DNA of 23,339 bases from an uncultured Collinsella sp. (GTDB lineage Bacteria; Actinomycetota; Coriobacteriia; Coriobacteriales; Coriobacteriaceae): the NCBI GenBank assembly GCA_900547655.1, contig URHQ01000026.1, positions 1-23,339 of the forward strand, written 5' to 3'. The notes below the pieces were generated by a model. That model made no database searches, was not told the origin of the DNA, and was given only the letters and a program-made list of their open reading frames with translations. The first letter of the stretch is position 1. Each line of letters opens with the position of its first letter. Positions 13,425-20,220 of the stretch are shown here, in pieces. The position numbers were made by a program, and so were the translations under genes.

Positions 13425-13491
13425 AGTTGCGGTGAAATAGTTCCTGTTTATGGCCCTAAGACCGTCAAACAAGAACTATTCCACCGCAACT
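13425..13491. repeat. Palindromic intergenic repeat, family A, copy 3
   Basis: The left arm (13425-13445) and right arm (13471-13491) match at 19 of 21 positions and share the GTTGCGGTG...CCACCGCAAC core with copies 1 and 2. It begins 13 bp after the PHP gene, between two convergent genes. Downstream, 13492-13568 holds a CGACTAGTCG palindrome and a related GACTAG copy but no gene. Confidence 0.85.
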
Positions 13492-13568
13492 TCTATTTCA
13501 TTGGCAACTCCCGAAAGACTGTCCCTAACGACTAGTCGCTTAAGAACGTCCCCAATGACTGCCAATGA

Positions 13569-13886
13569 CTAGTGGCGGCGAGCGTTGAGTTCGCCGGCCA
13601 GCTCATCGAGGGTGATGCCGTAGCGTTCGAGCGTCACGAGCAGGTGGTAGACCAGATCGCCGGCTTCGTAGCGGATGTGGTCGTGGTCGTTGTCCTTGCA
13701 GGCCATGATGACCTCGCTCGCCTCCTCGGCAAGCTTCTTGAGCAGTTCGTCCTCGACGTCGGTCAGCAGACGGGCGGTATAGCTCTCCTCCGGCGACGCA
13801 TCGCGACGACCGTGAATCACCTCGGCCAGTCCCGTCAGCGTCTTGCCGATATTTCCCGGCTGCACGTTAGCTGTTCTGACTCCCAT
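13569..13886 (-). CDS. hisE: Phosphoribosyl-ATP pyrophosphatase
   Basis: The protein has 105 residues, normal for a stand-alone HisE. It belongs to the all-alpha NTP pyrophosphatase (MazG-like) fold. The metal-binding pattern is KKLAEEASEVIMA followed by YEAGDLVYHLLV, i.e. EExxE then ExxD. It removes pyrophosphate from phosphoribosyl-ATP, the second step of histidine synthesis. AGAGGAAA precedes the ATG at 13886. It is the last gene of the operon, 15 bp after the small unknown gene, and is not fused to hisI as it is in enterobacteria. Confidence 0.95.
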   Translation of the reverse strand: MGVRTANVQPGNIGKTLTGLAEVIHGRRDASPEESYTARLLTDVEDELLKKLAEEASEVIMACKDNDHDHIRYEAGDLVYHLLVTLERYGITLDELAGELNARRH

Positions 13887-13901
13887 GGTTATTTCCTCTC
13901 G

Positions 13902-14129
13902 TTACTGCAGCGTAAAGTAGGTACCGGTCTCATCGAACCGAGGCTTTGCGCCCTTTTTCTCAAAGAACTCGACGATGACGGCATGGGCCTCATCGAGCCT
14001 TTCCTTCTCGGCCTCGAGCCAAAGCGACTGCGCCCCGCAGGCATCAGTCAGGTGCACGCGGCATGGCACGCCCGCGCGAAGGAGCTCGGTGTTGCAGTCG
14101 GCGACCTCGAACGGCGTCACAACTTTCAT
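13902..14129 (-). CDS. Small conserved-looking protein of unknown function inside the his operon
   Basis: The protein has 75 residues: KVVTPFEVADCNTELLRAG, PCRVHLTDACGAQSLWLE, a charged helix and GAKPRFDETGTYFTLQ at the end. The LTDACGAQSL motif with two cysteines (Cys12 and the one in DACG) is distinctive, but I cannot assign a function. Its ATG overlaps the hisI stop codon as ATGA, so it is translationally coupled to hisI, and hisE follows after 15 bp. Synthesis is thus tied to the histidine enzymes, which suggests a helper or regulatory role. The predicted fold is a small alpha/beta domain. Confidence 0.8.
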   Translation of the reverse strand: MKVVTPFEVADCNTELLRAGVPCRVHLTDACGAQSLWLEAEKERLDEAHAVIVEFFEKKGAKPRFDETGTYFTLQ

Positions 14130-14467
14130 CGCACTCCCCCTTCCACGCGCTTAAAGAAGCAGGTACGGTTGCCGGTGTGGCAGGCCGGACCCGGCGAGTC
14201 GACCTTGACCAACAGCGTATCGCTATCGCAGTCGGCCCAGAGCTCCTTGACCTCCTGCATGTTGCCGCTCGTCGCGCCCTTGTTCCAGAGCTCCTGACGG
14301 CTGCGACTCCAAAACCACGTGGTACCGGTCTTGAGCGTCAGCCCCACCGACTCCTCGTTCATCCAAGCAACCATAAGCACCTCACCGGTGTCATACTGCT
14401 GAACCACACAAGGAATCAGCCCGCGGGCGTCGTACGTAAGCTTTGAAGGATCGGTTATCTCTTCCAT
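14126..14467 (-). CDS. hisI: Phosphoribosyl-AMP cyclohydrolase
   Basis: The protein has 113 residues from the ATG at 14467, with GGGGAG four bases upstream; an ATG eight codons earlier lacks such a site. It opens the adenine ring of phosphoribosyl-AMP, the third step of histidine synthesis. Conserved parts are GLIPCVVQQYDTGEVLMVAWMNEES, TGTTWFWSRSRQELWNKG, the metal-binding WADCDSD and CHTGNRTCFF with the zinc cysteines. It is monofunctional, since HisE is separate. It is separated from hisF by a structured 141-bp gap and overlaps the following small gene by 4 bp. Confidence 0.96.
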   Translation of the reverse strand: MEEITDPSKLTYDARGLIPCVVQQYDTGEVLMVAWMNEESVGLTLKTGTTWFWSRSRQELWNKGATSGNMQEVKELWADCDSDTLLVKVDSPGPACHTGNRTCFFKRVEGGVR

Positions 14468-14501
14468 TTTTCTCCCCAATTTAAATCCCACAGGTCGGCG
14501 A

Positions 14502-14602
14502 GGGCTGTCCAGGTGCCCGAGATTCCGAGCGACAAGCCCGACGACGCGTACTTTGGTACGCGAGGAGGGTTGGAGCCGGAAGATCGGGTGCCTGGGCAGT
14601 CC
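14502..14602. other. Long imperfect stem-loop filling the hisF-hisI gap
   Basis: 14505-14527 pairs with 14577-14599 over 23 positions. As + strand RNA three differences are G-U pairs and only a GA/GA internal loop remains unpaired; three more pairs extend it to 14502 and 14602. Inside are AGCCC/GGGTT and a perfect CGCGTAC/GTACGCG hairpin with loop TTTG. No T-run follows on either side. It could be an RNA, an mRNA-processing site or a repeat. Confidence 0.7.
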
Positions 14603-14608
14603 GCAGCG

Positions 14609-15391
14609 CTAAAAGTCCAGTCTGACAGGGATGCCTTGAGAGGCCATATACTCCTTCACTTGACGGATGCTGAAGGTTCCAAAGTGAAAGACGCTGGCCG
14701 CCAGTACGGCGTCGGCCTCGCCCTCGATCACGCCCTCGGCAAAATGCTCGAGCGTACCCACGCCGCCGCTCGCGATGACGGGAATCGGCACTGCGCGCGC
14801 CACGGCACGGGTGAGTGCCAGGTCGAAGCCAGCCTTGGTGCCGTCGCGATCCATGCTGGTGAGCAAGATCTCACCGGCGCCGCGACGAGCCGCTTCCTCG
14901 GCCCACGCCACCGCATCGATACCCGTGGCGTTGCGACCGCCCGCCGTGAAGACCTCCCACTTGTCGGCACCGGATGCGCCGGGCAGGCCAACGCACTTGG
15001 CATCAATCGCCACAACCACGGCCTGGCTGCCAAACGCCGCGGCGGCCTGGCTGATCAACGACGGATCGCGCACGGCGGCAGAGTTAAGCGACACCTTGTC
15101 GGCGCCGGCGGCAACCATAGTCCGCATGCCCGCCAAGTCGCGAAAACCGCCGCCCACGGTATAGGGAATAGCGAGCTCCTCGGCCGCATGCGCCGCCATC
15201 TCGATGGTCGTCGCGCGGTTGTCGCTCGTGGCGGTAATGTCCAGGAAGACGACCTCGTCCGCACCCTCGCGGTCGTAGGCGCGGGCCAGCTCCACCGGGT
15301 CGCCCGCATCGCGCAGGCTCACAAAGTTGACGCCCTTGACCACGCGGCCGCCCTTGACGTCCAAGCAGGGAATCACGCGTTTGGTAAGCAT
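14609..15391 (-). CDS. hisF: Imidazole glycerol phosphate synthase, cyclase subunit
   Basis: The protein has 260 residues, a (beta/alpha)8 barrel. It takes ammonia from HisH and converts PRFAR to imidazole glycerol phosphate and AICAR. Conserved segments are MLTKRVIPCLDVKGGRVVKG with catalytic Asp11, FLDITA, TVGGGFR, GADKVSLNSAA, VVAIDAK with the second catalytic Asp, GAGEILLTSMDRDGTK and PVIASGGVG. It starts 3 bp after hisA and is the downstream partner of hisH in the operon. Confidence 0.97.
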   Translation of the reverse strand: MLTKRVIPCLDVKGGRVVKGVNFVSLRDAGDPVELARAYDREGADEVVFLDITATSDNRATTIEMAAHAAEELAIPYTVGGGFRDLAGMRTMVAAGADKVSLNSAAVRDPSLISQAAAAFGSQAVVVAIDAKCVGLPGASGADKWEVFTAGGRNATGIDAVAWAEEAARRGAGEILLTSMDRDGTKAGFDLALTRAVARAVPIPVIASGGVGTLEHFAEGVIEGEADAVLAASVFHFGTFSIRQVKEYMASQGIPVRLDF

Positions 15392-15394
15392 GGG

Positions 15395-16138
15395 CTACTC
15401 ATCCCCTCGGGCGGCGGCCAGCGCCTGGGCCAGCGTAAAATTGCCCTCGTAGAGCGCACGGCCGGTAATGGCGCCCTCGATGGCATCCTCGCCCACCGCG
15501 GCCAGTGCGCGGATATCGTCGAGCGTCGAGATGCCGCCCGAAGCCACGACGGGAAAGCCCGCGACCTGCGCCACATGGCGATATGCTGCCACGTCGATGC
15601 CCGTCTGCATGCCGTCGCGCGCGATATCGGTATACACCAGATGCTTAAAGCCCAGCTCGGTGAGCTGCGCCACGGCGTCGTCGAGTGCCACGCCCGCGCC
15701 GTCACGCCAGCCGTTCACCTTGACCTGACCGTCGCGTGCGGCGATGTCTGCCACCAGCAACTCGCCAAAGCCTTGGGCTGCCACTTCGGCAAAACCCGGC
15801 TCGGTCACCAGCACGGTGCCCAGCGCAATGCGACGCGCACCGTAGCCGGCCAGCTCGTCGATACGCGCGAGCGAACGGACGCCGCCGCCCACGTCCACGG
15901 ACAGACCGTCGACGCCGCAGATGGCCTTAATCGCTGCCGAGTTGGCAGCGCACGCGTCCTCGTCCTCGCCAAAAGCAGCGGACAGGTCGACGACGTGCAC
16001 CCAGCTCGCACCCTGCTCGGCAAAGGAGCGGGCGACAGCCACGGGGTCGTCGGAATATACCTTGCAGCGGCTGCGGTCGCCGCGCTCCAGGCGCACAACC
16101 TTGCCGCCGATCAAATCGATTGCGGGAAACAGAATCAT
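15395..16138 (-). CDS. hisA: ProFAR isomerase
   Basis: The protein has 247 residues, a (beta/alpha)8 barrel homologous to HisF. It isomerises ProFAR to PRFAR. It shows ILFPAIDLIGGKVVRLERGD with catalytic Asp8, VDLSAAFG, SVDVGGGVRS, ALGTVLV, LVYTDIARDGMQTG with the second catalytic Asp, and PVVASGGIST. In several actinobacteria the orthologue PriA also serves in tryptophan synthesis; the sequence alone does not settle whether this one does. Its ATG overlaps the hisH stop codon (ATGA). Confidence 0.96.
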   Translation of the reverse strand: MILFPAIDLIGGKVVRLERGDRSRCKVYSDDPVAVARSFAEQGASWVHVVDLSAAFGEDEDACAANSAAIKAICGVDGLSVDVGGGVRSLARIDELAGYGARRIALGTVLVTEPGFAEVAAQGFGELLVADIAARDGQVKVNGWRDGAGVALDDAVAQLTELGFKHLVYTDIARDGMQTGIDVAAYRHVAQVAGFPVVASGGISTLDDIRALAAVGEDAIEGAITGRALYEGNFTLAQALAAARGDE

Positions 16139-16836
16139 CGGCCGGCCCCCTCGACGATGCTCACGAAGTTCTTAAGAATGCGCTGACCCAGCGCGGAGGA
16201 TTTCTCGGGATGGAACTGGCAGCCCCACACGTTGCCATGGCGCGCGATGCACGGGAAACTCCGTGTATAGTGCGTGCGCGCCAGCACATCGGCGGCATCG
16301 GCATCGTCTGCCACCGCATAGCTGTGGGTGAAGTACATGTTGGTACCCTCGGCAAAACCGGTAAGCAGTGGATCGGCCGCACCGGCGGGCGTCATGTGCA
16401 CCTGATCCCAACCCACGTGCGGGACCTTCAGGCGGCTCGACTCCAGGCGCGTGCACGAGCCGCGCATGATGCCCAGGCCATCGACCCAGGGGCCGCCGAC
16501 CTGCACGGAGGCATCGTCGTCCACGTCCGCACCCTCGTCCACCGGCACGCCCTCGTCGCCACGCTCAAAAAACAGCTGAAGGCCCAGGCAGATGCCGAGC
16601 AGCGGAGTTCCGGCGGCAACGGCGTCGAGCACCGCGTCCGCCTCGCCGCTCTCGCGCATAAAGGCAATCGCGTCGTAGAACGCACCCACACCCGGGATGA
16701 CTAGGCCGTCGGCGTTGCGGATCTGCTCCGGATCGTCCGACGTGCAGGCGGCAGCACCGGCGCGCGCGAGCCCGCGCACGACGCTCGACAAGTTGCCCTT
16801 GTGGTAGTCGACCACCACGATCTTCGGTTCGCCCAC
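16135..16836 (-). CDS. hisH: Imidazole glycerol phosphate synthase, glutamine amidotransferase subunit
   Basis: The protein has 233 residues. I choose the GTG at 16836 because AAGGGAGGG sits just upstream and the protein then begins with KIVVVDYHKGNL, the normal HisH start. A longer reading from 16926 would run through the inverted repeat. The triad is Cys83 in LLGICLGLQL, His209 and Glu211 in QFHPEKSS. It releases ammonia from glutamine and passes it to HisF. An acidic insertion at about residues 93-112 (between LFFERGDEG and GGPWVDGLG) is unusual. It overlaps hisA by 4 bp. Confidence 0.95.
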   Translation of the reverse strand: MGEPKIVVVDYHKGNLSSVVRGLARAGAAACTSDDPEQIRNADGLVIPGVGAFYDAIAFMRESGEADAVLDAVAAGTPLLGICLGLQLFFERGDEGVPVDEGADVDDDASVQVGGPWVDGLGIMRGSCTRLESSRLKVPHVGWDQVHMTPAGAADPLLTGFAEGTNMYFTHSYAVADDADAADVLARTHYTRSFPCIARHGNVWGCQFHPEKSSALGQRILKNFVSIVEGAGR

Positions 16837-16860
16837 GCGACCCTCCCTTATCTCATTCAA

Positions 16861-16975
16861 AACCTGCCAAAAAGGGACAGGTTTATTTTGGTCGGTTAAA
16901 CGTTCACCCACCGTATGAGACAGCATTTCCGCAGATAAAACCTGCCAAAATAAACCTGTCCCTTTTTGGCAGGTT
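16861..16975. repeat. Perfect 31-bp inverted repeat between hisB and hisH, family C
   Basis: Arms 16861-16891 and 16945-16975 are exact reverse complements, separated by 53 bases. Each arm also contains AACCTG...CAGGTT, so alternative shorter hairpins are possible. On the minus strand AACCTGCCAAAA and TTTTGGCAGGTT followed by TTTAT form a terminator-like hairpin right at the hisB stop, whose TAA includes the last two bases of the arm. Confidence 0.95.
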
Positions 16976-17561
16976 ACAGTGAGCCCTTGGTGCTGGGGAT
17001 GCCCTGCACGCGGGGATCGAGCTCGCAGGCGCGGCGCATCGTGCGGCCCACGGCCTTAAAGGCGGCCTCGATAATGTGATGCGAGTTGCCGCCCGCCAGC
17101 TCGCGCACGTGCAGCGTGAGTTTGGCGTCGCGCGCGAAGGCGTAGAAGAACTCGACGGCCAGCTCGGTATCGAAACTGCCCACGCGCTCAGTCGGTACGG
17201 GCAGCTCGCAGTAGGCCTGCCCGCGGCCCGAAATGTCCACGGCTGCCATCACGAGCGTCTCGTCCATGGCGATCGCCGCGTCGGCAAAGCGCGTAATGCC
17301 CGCCTTGTCTCCCAGCGCCTGGCAAAACGCCTCGCCCAGCACAATACCCGTGTCCTCGACGGTATGGTGCGCGTCGACCTCCACGTCGCCTACCGCGTGC
17401 ACCGTCAAATCAAACAGGCCATGGCGACCAAAGGCGTTGAGCATGTGGTCGAAAAACGGCACGCCGGTCGAGATATCGCACACGCCGCTTCCGTCCAGGT
17501 CAAGCTTGACGACAATATCGGTCTCCCCCGTCTTGCGGATTACCTCGGCATAACGGCCCAT
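16974..17561 (-). CDS. hisB: Imidazoleglycerol-phosphate dehydratase (monofunctional)
   Basis: The protein has 195 residues, the length of a dehydratase without the phosphatase domain of enterobacterial HisB. Metal-binding His-rich motifs are FFDHMLNAFGRHG, DAHHTVEDTGI and GGNSHHIIEAAFKA. It converts imidazole glycerol phosphate to imidazole acetol phosphate. The ATG follows the hisC TAG directly with no gap, so translation is coupled. The stop codon lies at the edge of the inverted repeat, and the C-terminus STKGSL is normal, so the repeat has not truncated the enzyme. Confidence 0.97.
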   Translation of the reverse strand: MGRYAEVIRKTGETDIVVKLDLDGSGVCDISTGVPFFDHMLNAFGRHGLFDLTVHAVGDVEVDAHHTVEDTGIVLGEAFCQALGDKAGITRFADAAIAMDETLVMAAVDISGRGQAYCELPVPTERVGSFDTELAVEFFYAFARDAKLTLHVRELAGGNSHHIIEAAFKAVGRTMRRACELDPRVQGIPSTKGSL

Positions 17562-18677
17562 CTACATCTCCTCCTTCACCAGCGCGGCAAACGCAGCCAG
17601 CACCTCGTCGTTTTCCCGCGGCGTACCCACGGTAATGCGTAGGCAGTCCGCGAGCCCCGGCGCATAGCTAAAATCGCGCACCAAAATCGAATACTCATCG
17701 CGCAGACGCTCGCGCACGCGCGTGGCATGCGGCGTGCGTACGAGCACAAAGTTCGCCGCGCTCGGCCACGCCTCCACGGGCAGGCCCTCGGCAGCCATCG
17801 CGCGCAGGGCGCACAGCTCGCGCTCGCGCTCGGATGCGACCTGTGCCACCACGGGCGCATAGGCATCACGGGCACGCACGCAGGCAAGTGCTGCCGCCTG
17901 GCTCAGCACGTTGACCGAATAGATCTGGCGAATCGCCGCGAACACCTCGATAACCTCGGGCGCCGCGATCACGTAGCCCAAGCGTGCGCCGGCGGCGCCA
18001 AACGCCTTGGACAGCGTGTGCAGGATCACCAGGTTGGGATGCTCGGCGATAAGGCCCTGCGCCGTGGTGGCCGCGCCAAACGAATCATCGGCAAACTCAA
18101 CGTAGGCCTCGTCGACCATGACCATGCCAGGACACGCATCGCACAGGGCCGCGACAAAGTCGAGCGGCGCCACGTCGCCCGTGGGATTGTTGGGCGAGGT
18201 CACGATCGCCAGGCTGCACTCGGGCGCCGCCGCAAGCACGGCTGCCTGGTCGAGCTCAAAGCTCGCCGGGTCGCGCCACACGTCACGCACCTCGGTCTGA
18301 CAGAGCGATGCAAAGAACGCATACTCGCTAAAGCACGGCGGGCAGTTGAGCAGGGTCCTCCCCGCGCCGCCAAACGCCAGCAGATAGTTATAGAGCAGCT
18401 CGTCGCCGCCGTTTCCCACGCAGATGTTCTCGCGCGTCACGCCATGCCAGGCAGCAAGCTCGTCGCGCAGGTCGTTCGACATGGGATCGGGATAGCGGTT
18501 GAGCGGCGTGGCAACCAGGGCCGCGCCGACCGCCTCGCGCACGCCGGTCGGCGCGGGATAGGTGTTCTCGTTGGCCGAAAGGTTGATGCGCGTAGGCGTA
18601 AAGTTGGGATCGTAGGGCTCAATACCGGCCAAGTAGGGCTGGACGAGCTCCTTCATGCGGGGCGTAAGCTCGGCCAT
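17562..18677 (-). CDS. hisC: Histidinol-phosphate aminotransferase
   Basis: The protein has 371 residues from the ATG at 18677, one base after the hisD stop; a longer open frame upstream only overlaps hisD. It is a fold-type I PLP aminotransferase. It shows INLSANENTYPAP, NRYPDP, VGNGGDELL, TSPNNPTGD, MVDEAYVEFA, the PLP lysine in LHTLSKAFGAAGARLGY, and RITVGTPREND near the C-terminus. It transfers the amino group from glutamate to imidazole acetol phosphate. Confidence 0.96.
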   Translation of the reverse strand: MAELTPRMKELVQPYLAGIEPYDPNFTPTRINLSANENTYPAPTGVREAVGAALVATPLNRYPDPMSNDLRDELAAWHGVTRENICVGNGGDELLYNYLLAFGGAGRTLLNCPPCFSEYAFFASLCQTEVRDVWRDPASFELDQAAVLAAAPECSLAIVTSPNNPTGDVAPLDFVAALCDACPGMVMVDEAYVEFADDSFGAATTAQGLIAEHPNLVILHTLSKAFGAAGARLGYVIAAPEVIEVFAAIRQIYSVNVLSQAAALACVRARDAYAPVVAQVASERERELCALRAMAAEGLPVEAWPSAANFVLVRTPHATRVRERLRDEYSILVRDFSYAPGLADCLRITVGTPRENDEVLAAFAALVKEEM

Positions 18678-18678
18678 A

Positions 18679-20115
18679 TTAGGCCTCCCCGCCGGTCGTA
18701 CCGGCGCCATCCGCGCCTGCAGCCGCCAGGTCCACGCCCTCGGCAATCGTCGCCACGGCGTCGCCCGGCCAGGCGACCTTGGTCAGGTCGGCCGCGGCCA
18801 GAAACTCGGCACTCACGGCATCCTCGCCCTGTTCCAACACACGGCGACGCAGTGCGGCGGAAAGCGCGTGTGCCCACAGACCCTCGGCCTCGGCGAGGCG
18901 CTGCGTAGCGGGAGCGTCGGAGAGCAGACCTTCGGGCGTATAGCAAATGACGCTCGAGCGCTTGACGAACTCCTCGACCGAAAGCGGGTTGGAAAACAAG
19001 GCCGTGCCGCCGGTCGGCAGCGTGTGGTTGGGACCGGCAACATAATCGCCAAGCGGCTCGGAGCTCCAAGCGCCCACAAAGATGGCGCCGGCGTTACGAA
19101 TGCCGCCAAGCAGGCCCATCGCATCCTTGCAGTGCAGCTCCAGGTGCTCGGGCGCCACGGTGTTCACGGCCTCGACGGCGGCAGCCATATCGGCGGCCAC
19201 CACGATGGTGCCTTCGTTGTCGAGCGAGGCGCGCGTGATCTCGGCACGCGGCGACTGCGCCACCAGAATGTCGATGCCGGCCTCGACCTCGCGCGCAAAC
19301 TGCTCGTCGCAGGTCACCAGATAGCAGGCTGCCAGTGGATCGTGCTCGGCCTGGGCCATCAGGTCGGCCGCGACCACCATGGGCTTGGCCGTGGCATCGG
19401 CCAGCACGCAGACCTCGGAGGGACCGGCAACCATATCGATTCCCACATCGCCCGAGACAATCTGCTTGGCGGCGGCGACAAAGGCGTTGCCCGGACCGGT
19501 GATCTTGTCGACGCGCGGAATGGTCTCGGTGCCGTACGCCAGCGCGGCCACGGCCTGAGCGCCACCCACCATATAGATTTCGTCCACGCCGCCGAGCTTT
19601 GCCGCGGCGAGCGTATACGGGCTGATCAGGCCATCCTTTTGCGGCGGGGTCACCATAACCACGCGCTTAACACCGGCCACCTTGGCAGGAATGGCGTTCA
19701 TAAGCACGGTGGAAGGGTACTGCGCACGACCGCCCGGCACGTAGATGCCAGCCGCAGCAAGCGGGGTCACCTTAACGCCGAGCATCGTGCCGTCCGCGCG
19801 CGTGGTAAACCAGCTCTGCTCGACCTCGCGCTGGTGGAACTCGCGAATCTGGCGTGCGGCCTTCTCGAGCGCGGCGACAAAGGCCGGGTCGAGGCCTTCG
19901 AGCGCGGCATCGATTTGCTCTTGCGGCAGACGGAAGCTCTGCAGCTCAACGCCGTCAAAGCGCCGGCAATAGTCGCGCACCGCGGCATCGCCGTTAGCGC
20001 GCACGTTGGCCACGATATCGCGGGCGGCATCGACGATGTTTTGCGGCAGCACGCCCTTGCGGTTGAGCTGGTTGGTAACGAGGCGCTCACCGGGAGCAAG
20101 CTTGATGGTCTTCAT
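18679..20115 (-). CDS. hisD: Histidinol dehydrogenase
   Basis: The protein has 478 residues, with a C-terminal tail a little longer than usual (about 20 Ala/Gly-rich residues). It oxidises histidinol to histidine in two NAD-dependent steps using zinc. Conserved parts are GIYVPGGRAQYPSTVLMNAIPA, EIYMVGGAQAVAALAYGTETIP, DKITGPGNAFVAAAK, MVAGPSEV, the zinc-site MAQAEHDP, VAPEHLEL and NHTLPTGGTA. GGGGAT precedes the ATG. The 105-bp gap between it and the hisZG gene upstream holds nothing I can identify. Confidence 0.97.
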   Translation of the reverse strand: MKTIKLAPGERLVTNQLNRKGVLPQNIVDAARDIVANVRANGDAAVRDYCRRFDGVELQSFRLPQEQIDAALEGLDPAFVAALEKAARQIREFHQREVEQSWFTTRADGTMLGVKVTPLAAAGIYVPGGRAQYPSTVLMNAIPAKVAGVKRVVMVTPPQKDGLISPYTLAAAKLGGVDEIYMVGGAQAVAALAYGTETIPRVDKITGPGNAFVAAAKQIVSGDVGIDMVAGPSEVCVLADATAKPMVVAADLMAQAEHDPLAACYLVTCDEQFAREVEAGIDILVAQSPRAEITRASLDNEGTIVVAADMAAAVEAVNTVAPEHLELHCKDAMGLLGGIRNAGAIFVGAWSSEPLGDYVAGPNHTLPTGGTALFSNPLSVEEFVKRSSVICYTPEGLLSDAPATQRLAEAEGLWAHALSAALRRRVLEQGEDAVSAEFLAAADLTKVAWPGDAVATIAEGVDLAAAGADGAGTTGGEA

Positions 20116-20220
20116 ATCGGTATCCCCTATCGGTCGAGGTTGTGTTCGAAAAACAAGAGACCAGGCGGCGGCGCCAATCGGTCCGCAGCCCGGATATGGG
20201 GGCGCCCGTGCGCGCTCGCG

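Noticed and set aside
13492..13568. An insertion-sequence end, suggested by the two ACTAG repeats
   Set aside because: Only short near-repeats (CGACTAGTCG and TGACTAGTGG) are seen, with no transposase fragment and no matching partner at distance.
14513..16186. A 557-codon open frame on the + strand across hisF and hisA
   Set aside because: It is antisense to hisF and hisA and has the same low-information composition. Only its first part, over the stem-loop, is non-coding on the other strand.
16837..16926. ATG at 16926 as the hisH start
   Set aside because: The 30 extra residues would be translated from the inverted repeat and do not resemble HisH; the GTG at 16836 follows a strong AAGGGAGGG site.
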